DNA of 64,000 bases, from NCBI GenBank assembly GCA_027490925.1, contig JAIXXF010000003.1, positions 1-64,000 on the forward strand, in the 5' to 3' direction. The notes under the pieces were generated by a model. It was not told the DNA's origin. It made no database searches and saw nothing but the letters and a program-made list of their open reading frames with translations. Position numbers and translations under genes: made by a program. The stretch is from Comamonadaceae bacterium. GTDB lineage: Bacteria > Pseudomonadota > Gammaproteobacteria > Burkholderiales > Burkholderiaceae_C. This document shows, one piece after another, positions 27,464-38,483 of this stretch (position 1 is the stretch's first letter; every line of letters starts with the position of its first letter).

Positions 27464-28927
27464 ATGCAGAAATTCGACGAGATGTACACCGCCTTGCCCT
27501 ACAAATTCTTCACCCAGGGCAAGGAGATCCGTGACCACTACAAAACATACGATGCATGGCTGGCCAAGCAGCCTGGCGACATGATGCGCAAGCGGCGGGA
27601 AGAGGCAGAGATGATCTTCCGTCGTGTTGGCATCACCTTTGCGGTGTACGGCGCCAAAGACGAAGACGCGGACAACGGTGGCACCGAGCGGCTCATTCCA
27701 TTCGACCTCATTCCCCGAGTCATTCCCGCCGCCGAGTGGGCAGAGATGGAAAAGGGTCTGGTGCAGCGCGTCACCGCCTTGAACCGCTTTTTGCACGACG
27801 TCTACCACGACCAAGAGATCATCAAAGCCGGTCTGGTGCCAGCCGAGCAGTTGACCAACAACGCCCAATTCCGTCCAGAGATGATGGGCGTGGACCTGCC
27901 CAACCAGATTTACTCCAACATCGCGGGCATTGATATCGTCCGGGCCGCCAACCCCGATGGCAGTGGCACCTACTACGTGCTGGAAGACAACTTGCGTGTG
28001 CCCAGCGGCGTGAGTTACATGCTGGAGAACCGCAAGATGATGATGCGGTTGTTTCCCGACCTCTTCAACCAGCACCGGGTGGCACCTGTGGCGCACTACC
28101 CCGACTTGTTGCTCGAGACCTTGCGCGCTTCTGCGCCGCCGGCCACGGCCGAGCCCACCGTCGTGGTGCTCACCCCGGGCATGTACAACAGCGCGTATTT
28201 CGAGCACGCGTTTCTAGCGCAGCAAATGGGCGTGGAGTTGGTCGAGGGTCAAGACCTGCTCGTCAAAGACGACTTTGTTTACATGCGCACCACGCGCGGG
28301 CCGAAGCGTGTGGACGTGATCTACCGGCGGGTAGACGACGATTTTCTCGACCCACAAGTCTTTCGTGCCACGTCCACACTGGGGTGTGCTGGTTTGATGA
28401 AGGCTTACCGTGCGGGCAACGTCACGGTATGCAACGCCGTTGGTACTGGGGTGGCAGACGACAAATCCGTCTACCCGTACGTTCCCAAAATGATCGAGTT
28501 CTATTTGGGTGAGAAGCCCATCCTGAACAACGTGCCGACCTACATGTGCCGCAACAAAGACGAGCTGGCCTACACCTTGGACCACTTGAAAGACTTGGTG
28601 GTCAAAGAAGTGCACGGGGCCGGTGGTTACGGCATGCTGGTCGGGCCCGCGTCCACTGCCATCGAAATCGATGACTTCCGCAAGGCGCTTTTGGCCAACC
28701 CGAGTGGCTACATCGCCCAGCCCACGCTCAGCCTTTCGAGCTGCCCGACGTTCGTGGAAAGCGGGATCGCGCCGCGCCACATCGACCTGCGTCCCTTTGT
28801 TCTGAGCGGTAAAGAAGTGCAAATGGTGCCCGGCGGCCTGACCCGGGTCGCTCTAAAAGAGGGCTCTCTGGTGGTGAATTCATCGCAAGGTGGGGGCACA
28901 AAAGACACCTGGATTCTGGAAGTCTGA
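27464..28927 (+). CDS. Circularly permuted type 2 ATP-grasp protein (stand-alone)
   Basis: A 487-residue ligase-fold protein, collinear with the N-terminal half of the fused protein at 18508-21156. Landmarks are RLIPFDLIPRVIPAAEW, YYVLEDNLRVPSGVSYMLEN, VVLTPGMYNSAYFEHAFLA, VYPYVPKMIEFYLGEKPIL and KEVHGAGGYGMLVGP (nucleotide-binding loop). It should catalyse an ATP-dependent carboxylate-amine ligation; the substrate is unknown. The ATG at 27464 has AGGAG nine bases before it. The alpha-E gene follows after 33 bases. Confidence 0.9.
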   Translation: MQKFDEMYTALPYKFFTQGKEIRDHYKTYDAWLAKQPGDMMRKRREEAEMIFRRVGITFAVYGAKDEDADNGGTERLIPFDLIPRVIPAAEWAEMEKGLVQRVTALNRFLHDVYHDQEIIKAGLVPAEQLTNNAQFRPEMMGVDLPNQIYSNIAGIDIVRAANPDGSGTYYVLEDNLRVPSGVSYMLENRKMMMRLFPDLFNQHRVAPVAHYPDLLLETLRASAPPATAEPTVVVLTPGMYNSAYFEHAFLAQQMGVELVEGQDLLVKDDFVYMRTTRGPKRVDVIYRRVDDDFLDPQVFRATSTLGCAGLMKAYRAGNVTVCNAVGTGVADDKSVYPYVPKMIEFYLGEKPILNNVPTYMCRNKDELAYTLDHLKDLVVKEVHGAGGYGMLVGPASTAIEIDDFRKALLANPSGYIAQPTLSLSSCPTFVESGIAPRHIDLRPFVLSGKEVQMVPGGLTRVALKEGSLVVNSSQGGGTKDTWILEV

Positions 28928-28960
28928 CGCTCACTCATCGACAAGACCACGAGAGACAAC

Positions 28961-29920
28961 ATGCTGTCACGAACCGCCGATCACCTTTTTTGGATGTCCC
29001 GTTACACCGAGCGGGCCGAAAACACCGCTCGCATGCTGGACGTGAATTACCAAACCGCGTTGCTGCCTCAATCGACGGCGGTGGCCCAATTGGGCTGGAA
29101 GGGCTTGCTGAGCATCAGCGAGTTGCTCCCCGCGTACCTGACAAAGCACAGTGAGATCCGATCCACTCAGGTGATGGACTTCATGGTGCGCGACGAAAGC
29201 AACCCATCGAGCATCATTTCTTGTTTGCGCGCCGCGAGAGAGAACGCCCGTGCGGTGCGCGGCACGTTGACCACAGAGGTGTGGGAAACCCAAAACCAAA
29301 CTTGGCTGGAGCTCAACCGCATGCTCAGCGCCGGTGATTTCGAGCGCGACCCAGCCCAGTTCTTCGAATGGGTCAAGTTCCGTTCCCATCTGTCTCGCGG
29401 CGTCACAGTTGGCACCATGCTCATGGACGAGTCGCTTTACTTCATGCGTTTGGGCACGTTTTTGGAGCGGGCTGACAACACTGCCCGGTTGGTTGATGTG
29501 AAGTTTCACGCGCTGCAAAGCGATTTTTTTGGTGTAGCCAGTGAAAAGGACCAAGAGTACGATTTCTACCACTGGAGCGCCATTCTGCGCAGCGTCTCTG
29601 GGTTCGAGATCTACCGCAAGGTTTACCGCGACGTGATCAAACCCGAACGGGTGGCCGAACTGCTGGTGTTGCGCCCCGACATGCCCCGGTCGCTGCACGC
29701 CAGCTTGAATGAGGTCGTCTCCAACCTGGCCATGGTCACTGGCGATCCCGGCAGTGAAACGCTGCGCCGGGCGGGTAAGCTGCGTTCCGAATTGCAATAC
29801 GGTCGCATTGACGAAATCCTCGCCACCGGCTTGCACGCTTTCCTCACCCAGTTCCTCGACCGGGTAAACGAGCTAGGCATGCACGTGAGCCGCGAATTCT
29901 TGCTGCCGGCCCCGGGTTAG
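28961..29920 (+). CDS. Alpha-E domain protein
   Basis: A 319-residue all-helical protein of the alpha-E family, beginning MLSRTADHLFWMSRYTERAENTARML, which matches the start of the C-terminal half of the fused protein. Family members are always near ATP-grasp and transglutaminase genes and rich in conserved Glu and Arg. No enzyme activity has been established, and a scaffold or co-catalytic role is inferred. It is the second gene of a two-gene operon. The next genes, the rimP operon, have their own promoter. Confidence 0.9.
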   Translation: MLSRTADHLFWMSRYTERAENTARMLDVNYQTALLPQSTAVAQLGWKGLLSISELLPAYLTKHSEIRSTQVMDFMVRDESNPSSIISCLRAARENARAVRGTLTTEVWETQNQTWLELNRMLSAGDFERDPAQFFEWVKFRSHLSRGVTVGTMLMDESLYFMRLGTFLERADNTARLVDVKFHALQSDFFGVASEKDQEYDFYHWSAILRSVSGFEIYRKVYRDVIKPERVAELLVLRPDMPRSLHASLNEVVSNLAMVTGDPGSETLRRAGKLRSELQYGRIDEILATGLHAFLTQFLDRVNELGMHVSREFLLPAPG

Positions 29921-29952
29921 CGCGGCAACGCGGGTCTCGACCACGCCGTGGG

Positions 29953-29981
29953 TTGATGTCAGGGTCTGCCCCGGGTACAAT
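29953..29981 (+). promoter_or_regulatory. Sigma-70 type promoter of the rimP-nusA-infB operon
   Basis: TTGATG (29953-29958) and TACAAT (29976-29981) are separated by exactly 17 bases. They match four of six and five of six consensus positions. The predicted start near 29988 lies about 10 bases before the terminator-like hairpin and about 97 bases before the rimP start codon. Confidence 0.65.
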
Positions 29982-29996
29982 AACGGCTTCACGACC

Positions 29997-30028
29997 AAAC
30001 GGGCGGGTATCTACCGCCCGTTTTTTTT
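29997..30028 (+). terminator. Rho-independent terminator or attenuator in the rimP leader
   Basis: Ten-base arms AAACGGGCGG (29997-30006) and CCGCCCGTTT (30014-30023) enclose a 7-base loop and run into eight Ts (30021-30028). It would stop transcripts of the upstream alpha-E operon. It would also stop those from the promoter just before it after only about 40 bases, so it may act as an attenuator of the nusA operon. Confidence 0.85.
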
Positions 30029-30084
30029 GGTCGATCGTTTTTCATATCCCGTGCGAGTCACGGGTTTTGGGGATTTTTCCAACA

Positions 30085-30708
30085 GTGGCGCTGCAGCAAA
30101 TTGTCGAGCAAACAGTGGCTGGTTTCGGCTACGACCTGATCGAGGTGGAACGTTCCGCCAAAGGGTTGCTGCGCATCACGATCGACCTGCCTTGGGAACC
30201 GGGTGTCGAGCAGTTTGTGACGGTCGAAGACTGCGAGAAGGTCACACGCCAGCTTCAGTTCGCACTGGAGGTGGACGGCGTGCCCTACGAGCGGCTGGAA
30301 GTGTCTTCCCCAGGCATTGATCGCCCACTGCGACATGAAAAAGATTTTGAGCGTTTCATCGGTGAGGTGGTGGACGTCACCCTGAAGTCGCCGATTGGTT
30401 CTGCCGTTGTGGCCGCTTCCAACGCAGGTCTGGCTGGCAGTGCGCCGCAGGACGGCACTGGATCGGTGGGCAAGCTGAGTGCCAACCGAAAAAAGTTCCG
30501 CGGCAGCTTGGAGAGGACCGATGTCGGCTGGCAGGTGGTTTGGTCGGACGAGCCGGCCCCTAAGCCGGGACAAAAAATCAGTCGCAAACGCGGGCCGGTG
30601 GCCATGCAGGCGCTTGGTTTCACTCTGGACGAGTTGCGCGAGGCCCGGCTGGCCCCCATCGTGGATTTCAAGGGGCGCAAGCCCAAGTTGGCGGCGGGGC
30701 CTGCATGA
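30085..30708 (+). CDS. rimP: Ribosome maturation factor RimP
   Basis: Assists assembly of the 30S ribosomal subunit. The 207 residues start VALQQIVEQTVAGFGYDLIE at a GTG (30085), with a GGGGA ribosome-binding site about 10 bases upstream; upstream codons run through the leader hairpin and are not coding. Family marks are LRITIDLP and LEVSSPGIDRPL. An unusually long linker (about residues 112-135, rich in Ser, Ala and Gly) sits between the N- and C-terminal domains, making it longer than the 150-residue Escherichia coli protein. First gene of the rimP-nusA-infB-rbfA-truB operon. Confidence 0.93.
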   Translation: MALQQIVEQTVAGFGYDLIEVERSAKGLLRITIDLPWEPGVEQFVTVEDCEKVTRQLQFALEVDGVPYERLEVSSPGIDRPLRHEKDFERFIGEVVDVTLKSPIGSAVVAASNAGLAGSAPQDGTGSVGKLSANRKKFRGSLERTDVGWQVVWSDEPAPKPGQKISRKRGPVAMQALGFTLDELREARLAPIVDFKGRKPKLAAGPA

Positions 30709-30793
30709 GCCCGCGCGATGAAAGAAAGGCTTGGACCACTGCCGTCGGCACCATGGTTCAAGAACTGGCAGATTTAGACAGGAGTGTTGTGGC

Positions 30794-32296
30794 ATGAATC
30801 GCGAAATGTTGATGTTGGTCGATGCCATCTCGCGTGAGAAGAGCGTTGAGCGCGATGTGGTGTTCAGTGCGGTGGAGTCGGCCCTGGCCCAGGCGACCAA
30901 AAAACTCTATGCGGGCGAAGTAGACATTCGCGTCGCAGTGGATCGCGACAGCGGCAGCTACGAGACCTTCCGTCGCTGGCTGGTGGTGCCCGATGAGGCG
31001 GGCTTACAAAACCCCGACGCTGAAGAGCTGTTGATGGACGCGCGTGAGCGGGTGCCTGACGTGGAAGAGGGCGAATACATCGAAGAAGGGGTCGAATCGG
31101 TCCCGATCGGCCGCATCGGTGCGATGGCCGCCAAGCAAGTCATCTTGCAAAAAATCCGTGACGCTGAGCGTGAAATGCTGCTCAACGACTTCATGTCCCG
31201 CGGTGACAACATTTTTGTGGGTACGGTGAAGCGCCTGGACAAAGGCGACCTCATTGTCGAAAGTGGTCGGGTGGAAGGCCGTTTGAAGCGTGGGGAGATG
31301 ATCCCCAAGGAAAACCTCCGCACCGGGGACCGCGTCCGCGCGATGATTATGTCGGTGGATTTGACACTTCGTGGCGCACCCATCTTGCTGTCTCGCAGTG
31401 CCCCTGAGTACATGGTGGAGCTCTTCAAACAAGAGGTGCCCGAGATCGAACAGGGCCTGCTGGAAATCAAGTCGTGCGCACGCGACCCAGGCTCCCGCGC
31501 CAAGATCGCGGTGATGAGCCACGACAAAAGGGTAGACCCGATCGGCACCTGCGTCGGCGTGCGGGGAACGCGCGTGAATTCAGTGACCAACGAGCTCGCT
31601 GGCGAGCGCGTGGACATCGTTTTGTGGAGCGAAGACCCTGCTCAGTTCGTGATTGGTGCGCTGGCGCCAGCGAACGTCACGTCCATTGTGGTGGATGAAG
31701 AGCGCCATGCGATGGACGTCGTGGTGGACGAAGAAAACCTCGCCATCGCAATTGGCCGAGGCGGTCAAAACGTTCGTCTCGCATCTGAGCTGACCGGCTG
31801 GAAAATCAACATCATGGACGCCACCGAGTCGGCGCGCAAAACGGCCGATGAGACCGATTCCATTCGCGCCCTGTTCACTGAGAAGTTGGATGTGGACGAA
31901 GAGGTGGCCGACATCCTGATCTCTGAGGGTTTCACCAGCTTGGAAGAAGTGGCCTACGTGCCCATTCAAGAAATGCTGGAAATCGACAGCTTCGACGAGG
32001 ACACGGTGAATGAGCTCCGCGCCCGCGCCAAGGACGTGTTGCTGACGATGGAGATCGCCAAAGAAGAAGGCGTCGAGGCCGTTTCTCAGGCGCTGCGCGA
32101 CATCGAGGGGCTGACGCCAGAGTTGATTGTCAAACTCACCGAGGCCGGTGTGCACAGCCGCGACGACCTGGCCGATTTGGCCACGGACGAACTCACCGAG
32201 ATCACCGGCCAGACCGCGGAAGAGGCCACCGCCCTGATCATGACCGCTCGCGCTCACTGGTTCACCAGTGAAGCCGACGAAGAGTCTGGGTCATGA
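30794..32296 (+). CDS. nusA: Transcription termination/antitermination factor NusA
   Basis: Binds RNA polymerase and controls pausing, termination and antitermination. The 500 residues show the N-terminal polymerase-binding domain ([19 protein letters not shown]), an S1 domain (about 135-200), two KH domains ([33 protein letters not shown]) and two acidic C-terminal repeats. The ATG at 30794 has GGAG ten bases upstream. NusA is known in other bacteria to affect readthrough of terminators in its own operon leader, which matters given the hairpin before rimP. Confidence 0.96.
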   Translation: MNREMLMLVDAISREKSVERDVVFSAVESALAQATKKLYAGEVDIRVAVDRDSGSYETFRRWLVVPDEAGLQNPDAEELLMDARERVPDVEEGEYIEEGVESVPIGRIGAMAAKQVILQKIRDAEREMLLNDFMSRGDNIFVGTVKRLDKGDLIVESGRVEGRLKRGEMIPKENLRTGDRVRAMIMSVDLTLRGAPILLSRSAPEYMVELFKQEVPEIEQGLLEIKSCARDPGSRAKIAVMSHDKRVDPIGTCVGVRGTRVNSVTNELAGERVDIVLWSEDPAQFVIGALAPANVTSIVVDEERHAMDVVVDEENLAIAIGRGGQNVRLASELTGWKINIMDATESARKTADETDSIRALFTEKLDVDEEVADILISEGFTSLEEVAYVPIQEMLEIDSFDEDTVNELRARAKDVLLTMEIAKEEGVEAVSQALRDIEGLTPELIVKLTEAGVHSRDDLADLATDELTEITGQTAEEATALIMTARAHWFTSEADEESGS

Positions 32297-32320
32297 AGGC
32301 CATCACCAGGAACGCCAGAT

Positions 32321-35182
32321 ATGCCCAGTACCACCGTAGCCGAGTTCGCTGCCGAACTCAAAAAATCGCCCGACACCCTGCTTGACCAACTCAAGGCGGC
32401 AGGCGTAGCCAAATCCAGCGCGGCCGACCCATTGACCGATACCGACAAACAGCGGCTGTTGAGTCATCTGCAAGCCAGCCACGGCACCGCCACTGCCGAC
32501 CGCAAGAAGATCACCTTGGTGAAAAAGTCGACCAGCGAGATCAAGCAGGCCGACGCGACAGGACGCGCCCGCACAATTCAGGTGGAGGTTCGCAAGAAGC
32601 GTACTTTCATCAAGCGAGATGACGAGCTTGAGGGCGCCCCGTCGGCCGGCGAATCGTCTGCTGGCGCACCACCGAGCCAACCCACCGTGGACGACGCCGA
32701 ACTCGCTCGCCGGGAGGAAGAGGCGCGCCGCCACGCCGAGCTGCTGCGTCGTCAGGAGGAGGATTTGGCCGAGAAGCGCCGTCTTCGCGAGGCCACAGAA
32801 GCCCGTGAGCGAGAGGCTGCCGAGCGCGCTGCCGCATATGAAGCGGCGGAGCGCGCCAAAAAAGAAGCGATCGCCGACAAAGCCAGCATGAGCGACGCGG
32901 CAGCCATTGAAGCCAAGGCGCAGCGCGTGGCCGCAGAGGCGGCGGCCAAGGAGGAAGCGCGGTTGAAGGCCGAGGCCGAATCCAAGGCCCGCTCCGACGA
33001 CGAGGCGGCCCGCACATTGGAATTACAAGAGCGCCGCCGCCGCGCCGAGGCGGAGGCCGCAGCGATCCGCACCATGATGGCAACGCCAAAAAAGGTGCTG
33101 ACCGCCAAGAAGCCTGAAGAAACCAAGCCCGAAGCCAAGGCCGACCCGAACAAACCCGGCATGAAAGGGACTTTGCACAAGCCTGCTGGTTCCACCATCG
33201 GCCGGCCGGCAGGCGCCACCACCGGCGACGCCAATAAAGAAGTCAAGTCCGCCAAATTGTCGTCAAGTTGGGCGGGTGACCCGGCGAAAAAGAAAGAAAT
33301 AAAAACACGTGGCGACACCAGCGGAGGTGTGGGTCGCGGCAACTGGCGAGGCGGGCCACGCGGTCGCCGCGGCAACGATCGCAACGACCGAGGTGACGTG
33401 GGATTGGCCGCGCCAGTGGAGGCGCGCGTGCTGGAGGTTCACGTTCCAGAAACCATCACTGTTGGCGAATTGGCGCACAAGATGGCCGTGAAGTCCTCTG
33501 AGGTCATCAAGCAATTGATGAAGTTGGGCCAGATGGTCACGATCAACCAGCCCCTGGACCAAGACACTGCGATGATCGTCGTGGAAGAAATGGGCCACAA
33601 AGCCATCGTGGCCGCGCTGGATGATCCTGAAGCGTTCACCGATCAAGACGTCGCGGCTGCGGAAGGCGAAGCGATGCCCCGTGCCCCTGTGGTCACGGTC
33701 ATGGGTCACGTGGACCATGGCAAGACCTCGCTGCTTGACTACATCCGGCGCGCCAAAGTGGCCGCTGGCGAAGCGGGCGGCATCACGCAGCACATCGGCG
33801 CCTACCACGTGGAAACACCACGGGGCATGGTGTCCTTCCTTGACACGCCAGGCCACGAGGCCTTCACGGCCATGCGTGCCCGGGGTGCACAGGCAACCGA
33901 CATCGTCATCCTGGTGGTGGCGGCAGACGACGGTGTGATGCCACAAACCAAAGAGGCCATCAAACACGCCAAAGCGGCTGGCGTGCCAATCGTGGTTGCT
34001 GTCAACAAAATCGATAAGCCTGATGCCAACCCCGAGCGAGTGAAGCAAGAGCTGGTGGTGGAAGAGGTGGTGCCCGAAGAGTATGGCGGCGAGTCGCCTT
34101 TCGTTTCGGTGTCTGCCAAAACCGGTCAAGGCATCGATGACCTGTTGGAACAGGTGTTGTTGCAAGCCGAAGTGCTTGAACTGAAAGCACCGGTTGACGC
34201 CTTGGCCAAGGGCCTGGTGATTGAGGCTCAGCTGGACAAAGGCCGTGGCCCGGTCGCCACCGTCCTGGTTCAGTCCGGCACGCTCAAAACAGGCGATGTG
34301 GTTTTGGCGGGTCAAACTTACGGGCGGGTCCGCGCCATGCTGGACGAGAACGGCCGAGCGATCAAAATGGCCGGTCCGTCTATTCCGGTGGAGATCCAAG
34401 GCCTGACCGAAGTGCCGCAGGCAGGCGATGAGTTCATGGTACTGACCGATGAACGCCGCGCCCGCGAAATCGCCACTTATCGCGCGGGCAAGTTCCGTAA
34501 CACCAAACTGGCCAAACAACAGGCTGCCAAGTTGGAGAACATGTTCGCGGACATGACGGCGGGAGAGGTCAAGACCCTGCCGATCATCATCAAGTCCGAT
34601 GTCCAAGGCTCACAAGAGGCATTGGCGCAGTCGCTGCTCAAACTGTCGACCGATGAGGTCAAAGTGCAGATGGTGTACGCCGCAGTGGGCGGGATCAGTG
34701 AGTCCGACATCAACTTGGCCATTGCGTCCAAAGCGGTGATCATCGGCTTCAATGTGCGCGCTGATGCGGGGGCCCGCAAGCTGGCTGAAGGCAACGGCGT
34801 GGACATCCGCTACTACAGCATCATTTACGACGCGGTAGACGACCTGAAAGTGGCCATGTCTGGCATGTTGACGCCGGACAAAAAGGAGGAAGTCATCGGC
34901 ACTGCGGAAATCCGCACGGTGTTCGTGGCGTCCAAGATCGGCACTGTGGCCGGTTGTATGGTCACCTCCGGCATGGTCAACCGGTCGGCAAAGTTCCGCC
35001 TGTTGCGCGACAACGTGGTGGTGTACACCGGGGAGCTGGAATCGCTCAAGCGCGTCAAGGACGACGTGCGCGAGGTCAAGGAAGGCTTCGAGTGTGGCAT
35101 CAAGTTGAAGAACTACAACGACATCGCTGCAGGCGACCAACTGGAGTTTTTTGAGGTCAAGGAAGTCGCGAGAACGCTTTGA
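32321..35182 (+). CDS. infB: Translation initiation factor IF-2
   Basis: GTPase that places initiator fMet-tRNA on the 30S subunit. The 953 residues begin with the IF2-N subdomain ([20 protein letters not shown]), followed by a long charged, Ala/Glu/Lys/Arg-rich helical region (about 120-330). Then come a Gly/Arg stretch, the second IF2-N module, the G domain ([26 protein letters not shown]) and the C-terminal fMet-tRNA-binding domains. The stop overlaps the rbfA start (TGATG). Confidence 0.97.
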   Translation: MPSTTVAEFAAELKKSPDTLLDQLKAAGVAKSSAADPLTDTDKQRLLSHLQASHGTATADRKKITLVKKSTSEIKQADATGRARTIQVEVRKKRTFIKRDDELEGAPSAGESSAGAPPSQPTVDDAELARREEEARRHAELLRRQEEDLAEKRRLREATEAREREAAERAAAYEAAERAKKEAIADKASMSDAAAIEAKAQRVAAEAAAKEEARLKAEAESKARSDDEAARTLELQERRRRAEAEAAAIRTMMATPKKVLTAKKPEETKPEAKADPNKPGMKGTLHKPAGSTIGRPAGATTGDANKEVKSAKLSSSWAGDPAKKKEIKTRGDTSGGVGRGNWRGGPRGRRGNDRNDRGDVGLAAPVEARVLEVHVPETITVGELAHKMAVKSSEVIKQLMKLGQMVTINQPLDQDTAMIVVEEMGHKAIVAALDDPEAFTDQDVAAAEGEAMPRAPVVTVMGHVDHGKTSLLDYIRRAKVAAGEAGGITQHIGAYHVETPRGMVSFLDTPGHEAFTAMRARGAQATDIVILVVAADDGVMPQTKEAIKHAKAAGVPIVVAVNKIDKPDANPERVKQELVVEEVVPEEYGGESPFVSVSAKTGQGIDDLLEQVLLQAEVLELKAPVDALAKGLVIEAQLDKGRGPVATVLVQSGTLKTGDVVLAGQTYGRVRAMLDENGRAIKMAGPSIPVEIQGLTEVPQAGDEFMVLTDERRAREIATYRAGKFRNTKLAKQQAAKLENMFADMTAGEVKTLPIIIKSDVQGSQEALAQSLLKLSTDEVKVQMVYAAVGGISESDINLAIASKAVIIGFNVRADAGARKLAEGNGVDIRYYSIIYDAVDDLKVAMSGMLTPDKKEEVIGTAEIRTVFVASKIGTVAGCMVTSGMVNRSAKFRLLRDNVVVYTGELESLKRVKDDVREVKEGFECGIKLKNYNDIAAGDQLEFFEVKEVARTL

Positions 35183-35553
35183 TGCCTGCGCGCAAGCCGT
35201 CAACTGTCAACCGGAGCTTCAAGGTGGCCGATCAGATCCAAAGGGATCTGACCGAGCTGATCGCGCGCGAATTGAAAGACCCCCGCGTGGGCATGGTCAC
35301 GGTGCAATCCGTGGAGGTCACGCCGGACTACGCGCACGCGAAGGTGTTCTTCAGCGTGCTGGTAGGGGACCCGGTGGCGTGTGAGTTGGCACTGAACCAA
35401 GCCGCTGGCTTTTTGCGCAACGGCTTGTTCAAACGACTGCACATCCACACGGTGCCCACCCTGCATTTTCTGTTTGACAGAACCCCTGAGCGGGCGGCAG
35501 ATATGAATGCGCTGATCGCCAAAGCCGTGTCCTCTCGGGCCAAGGACGATTGA
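35182..35553 (+). CDS. rbfA: Ribosome-binding factor A
   Basis: Binds the 30S subunit and helps mature the 5' end of 16S rRNA, notably in the cold. It is a 123-residue KH-like protein with the typical [20 protein letters not shown] and [19 protein letters not shown] segments and the conserved helix [13 protein letters not shown]. The start ATG overlaps the infB stop by one base, so translation is coupled. truB begins two bases after its stop. Confidence 0.95.
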   Translation: MPARKPSTVNRSFKVADQIQRDLTELIARELKDPRVGMVTVQSVEVTPDYAHAKVFFSVLVGDPVACELALNQAAGFLRNGLFKRLHIHTVPTLHFLFDRTPERAADMNALIAKAVSSRAKDD

Positions 35554-35555
35554 AC

Positions 35556-36632
35556 ATGACCGTCGCCGAGCCGTCCCAAGGAGGGGGTGCTCCCTTGGGG
35601 GGCAAGGAACCGCACGATCACCGAACGGACTCCGTCGCCCCCGGCCGTGTGGCATGTGCTGAATCCACGGTCGCGCCATTGCGCGTCCGTGTGCAGAGGC
35701 GTCCGGTCCACGGTGTGCTGTTGCTGGACAAGCCACTGGGTTGGTCCAGCAACGATGCCCTCCAAAAGGCGAAATGGTTGTTGAGGGCGGAGAAGGCGGG
35801 CCACACTGGCACCTTGGATCCCTTGGCCACAGGCGTGCTGCCCCTCTGCTTTGGTGCTGCGACCAAGTTCAGCCAATTGCACTTGGACGCCGACAAGGCA
35901 TATGAAACCACCGTTCGGTTGGGCAGCAAGACCCTCACAGGGGATGCTGAAGGGCAGGTGGTTGCGACAAATCCAGTCACCTGTAGCCTCGGCGAGGTGG
36001 TGGAGGTGTTGGACCGTTTCATGGGGCCCATCCAGCAAGTTCCCCCCATGCACAGCGCCCTGAAGCGAGACGGCGTCGCGCTGTATGAGTTCGCGAGGCG
36101 TGGCGAGACGGTCGACCGCCCGGCACGCGATGTGGTGATCCACGAACTGGAACTGCTCGATGTGCAACTGACGGGCCCGGAGCCCTTTTTGCGATTGCGC
36201 GTAACGTGCAGCAAAGGGACTTACATCCGAACCCTCGGCGAAGACATCGCCGAGGCGCTGGGTTGCGGCGGTCATTTGGTCGCGTTACGCCGTATCGCCA
36301 CTGGAGATTTTTTTGAGCACCAGTGCGTGGGTTTGGCCCAGCTAGAAGCCATGTCGGAATCGGAACGTCTGGCTTGTTTACGGCCAGTGGACGCCCTGCT
36401 GGCCGGTCACGAGCGGGTCACGCTGGACGGCGACAATTCAGGGCGATTTCTCAGCGGCTTGCGCCGCAGGGTGGATTTGCCAGACCATCCCAGGGTCGCC
36501 GTGTTCGGCTCCGCCCCACAGGCCTTGCTGGGGGTTGCCCACATCACCGCCCGAGAACTGATTCCCGATCGACTGCTGAGTCCGATCGATATCCAACAAA
36601 TTTTAGAAAACCGACCGCATGCTTCCGCGTGA
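35556..36632 (+). CDS. truB: tRNA pseudouridine(55) synthase TruB
   Basis: Converts U55 of the tRNA T-loop to pseudouridine. The catalytic Asp lies in [19 protein letters not shown]. Further family marks are [27 protein letters not shown] and [19 protein letters not shown], plus a C-terminal PUA-like part. At 358 residues it is longer than usual: about 50 residues of Gly/Pro-rich sequence precede the conserved VHGVLL start, and this part is encoded by a palindromic element at 35575-35599. The ATG at 35556 follows the rbfA stop closely; a start nearer to 35680 (TTG or GTG) is a possible alternative. Confidence 0.92.
   Translation: MTVAEPSQGGGAPLGGKEPHDHRTDSVAPGRVACAESTVAPLRVRVQRRPVHGVLLLDKPLGWSSNDALQKAKWLLRAEKAGHTGTLDPLATGVLPLCFGAATKFSQLHLDADKAYETTVRLGSKTLTGDAEGQVVATNPVTCSLGEVVEVLDRFMGPIQQVPPMHSALKRDGVALYEFARRGETVDRPARDVVIHELELLDVQLTGPEPFLRLRVTCSKGTYIRTLGEDIAEALGCGGHLVALRRIATGDFFEHQCVGLAQLEAMSESERLACLRPVDALLAGHERVTLDGDNSGRFLSGLRRRVDLPDHPRVAVFGSAPQALLGVAHITARELIPDRLLSPIDIQQILENRPHASA
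35575..35599. repeat. Palindromic (REP-like) element inside the 5' part of truB
   Basis: CCCAAGGAG (35575-35583) and CTCCCTTGGG (35590-35599) pair almost perfectly, with one bulged base, and are followed by a G-rich tail GGGGGCAAGG. Such Cs-AAGG / CCTT-Gs elements are common between genes in Comamonadaceae. Here it lies within, or just before, the truB coding sequence. Confidence 0.55.
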
Positions 36633-36653
36633 CGGCCTATCCAGGAAAGCACC

Positions 36654-38483
36654 ATGAGTACCAAGCAAATCCGCAACATCGCCATCATCGCGCACGTCGA
36701 CCACGGCAAGACCACCATGGTGGACCAACTTCTGCGGCAGTCGGGCACCTTCGCAGAGCACGAAAAAGTCGTTGACACGGTGATGGACAACAACGCGATC
36801 GAAAAGGAGCGCGGGATCACCATCTTGGCCAAAAACTGCGCCGTGACTTGGGAAGGTACCCACATCAACATCGTGGATACGCCGGGCCACGCCGACTTCG
36901 GCGGTGAGGTTGAGCGTGCGCTGTCCATGGTCGATGGTGTGCTGTTGCTGATCGACGCTCAAGAAGGCCCGATGCCGCAGACCCGCTTTGTGACAAAAAA
37001 GGCGCTCGCTTTGGGTCTTAAGCCCATCGTGGTGGTCAACAAGGTTGACAAACCCGGTGCCAATTGCGACAAGGTGGTGAACGCCGCGTTCGACCTGTTC
37101 GACAAGCTGGGCGCAACCGATGATCAGCTCGATTTTCCGGTGGTCTATGCGTCGGGCATCAATGGCTGGTCCTCGCTAGAAGAGGGTGCGGCGGGCGAGC
37201 AGTGGGGCCCGGACATGTCTGCCCTCTTCAACACCATCTTGAAGCACGTTCCGCCTCAAAAGGGCGATCCAGCCGCGCCGTTGCAGCTGCAGATTTCGGC
37301 CTTGGACTTTTCTACCTTTGTTGGCCGGATTGGGGTTGGCCGCATCAGCGCAGGCACGCTCAAACCCATGATGGACGTGGTGGTCATGGAAGGCCCAGAC
37401 GGCAAGTCGGTCAAAGGCCGCGTCAATCAAGTGCTGACGTTCCAGGGCTTAGAGCGGGTTCAAGCCACCGAAGCGGGTCCAGGCGACATCGTGTTGATCA
37501 ACGGCATCGCCGACATCGGCATCGGCGTCACGGTGACAGACCCGCTGAACCCTCAGCCGCTGCCCATGCTGAAGGTGGACGAGCCCACGCTGACCATGAA
37601 CTTCTGTGTGAACACCAGCCCTTTGGCCGGACGTGAAGGCAAGTACGTGACCAGTCGACAGATCTGGGACCGACTGCAAAAGGAGCTGCAGCACAACGTG
37701 GCTTTGCGCGTAAAAGAGACCGACGAAGAGGGTGTGTTTGAGGTGTCTGGCCGAGGTGAACTGCACCTCACCATCCTGCTGGAAAACATGCGCCGCGAAG
37801 GTTACGAGATGGCAGTGTCCAAACCTCGCGTGGTGTTCAAAGAAATCAACGGTGAGCGATGCGAACCCATCGAGTTGGTGACGGCCGATATAGAGGAACA
37901 GCACCAGGGCGGCGTGATGCAGGCCCTGGGTGAGCGCAAAGGCGAACTGGTCAATATGGAGCCGGACGGTCGGGGTCGTGTGCGGCTTGAGTACCGTATT
38001 CCTGCACGCGGCCTGATTGGTTTCTCCAATGAGTTTTTGAACCTCACGCGTGGCTCAGGTTTGATTTCGAACATTTTCGACAGTTACGAGCCGCACAAAG
38101 GCGACATTGGTGGACGCAAAAACGGCGTGTTGATTTCAATGGACGACGGCGAGATCTTCACCTACGCCTTGGGCAAGCTGGACGACCGCGGCCGGATGTT
38201 TGTGAAGGCGAATGACCCGGTGTACGAGGGCATGATCGTGGGCATTCACAGCCGCGACAACGACTTGGTCGTGAATGCAACCCGGACCAAGCAGCTCACG
38301 AACTTTCGCGTATCTGGCAAGGAAGACGCAGTCAAAATTACCCCGCCGATCGAATTGACGTTGGAATATGGCGTCGAGTTCATCGAGGACGACGAACTGG
38401 TTGAGATCACACCCAAAAGCGTCCGGCTGCGTAAGCGCCACTTGAAAGAGCACGAGCGCAAGCGCGCCAGCCGCGAAGGTTGA
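36654..38483 (+). CDS. typA: Ribosome-associated GTPase TypA/BipA
   Basis: Translation-factor-type GTPase that acts on the ribosome under stress and at low temperature and helps 50S assembly. The 609 residues include G1 [15 protein letters not shown], the effector region [13 protein letters not shown]3 [15 protein letters not shown]4 NKVDKPGA and the EF-G-like C-terminal domains ending in a basic tail ([14 protein letters not shown]). The ATG at 36654 has AGGAAA upstream. It begins 21 bases after truB. Confidence 0.96.
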   Translation: MSTKQIRNIAIIAHVDHGKTTMVDQLLRQSGTFAEHEKVVDTVMDNNAIEKERGITILAKNCAVTWEGTHINIVDTPGHADFGGEVERALSMVDGVLLLIDAQEGPMPQTRFVTKKALALGLKPIVVVNKVDKPGANCDKVVNAAFDLFDKLGATDDQLDFPVVYASGINGWSSLEEGAAGEQWGPDMSALFNTILKHVPPQKGDPAAPLQLQISALDFSTFVGRIGVGRISAGTLKPMMDVVVMEGPDGKSVKGRVNQVLTFQGLERVQATEAGPGDIVLINGIADIGIGVTVTDPLNPQPLPMLKVDEPTLTMNFCVNTSPLAGREGKYVTSRQIWDRLQKELQHNVALRVKETDEEGVFEVSGRGELHLTILLENMRREGYEMAVSKPRVVFKEINGERCEPIELVTADIEEQHQGGVMQALGERKGELVNMEPDGRGRVRLEYRIPARGLIGFSNEFLNLTRGSGLISNIFDSYEPHKGDIGGRKNGVLISMDDGEIFTYALGKLDDRGRMFVKANDPVYEGMIVGIHSRDNDLVVNATRTKQLTNFRVSGKEDAVKITPPIELTLEYGVEFIEDDELVEITPKSVRLRKRHLKEHERKRASREG

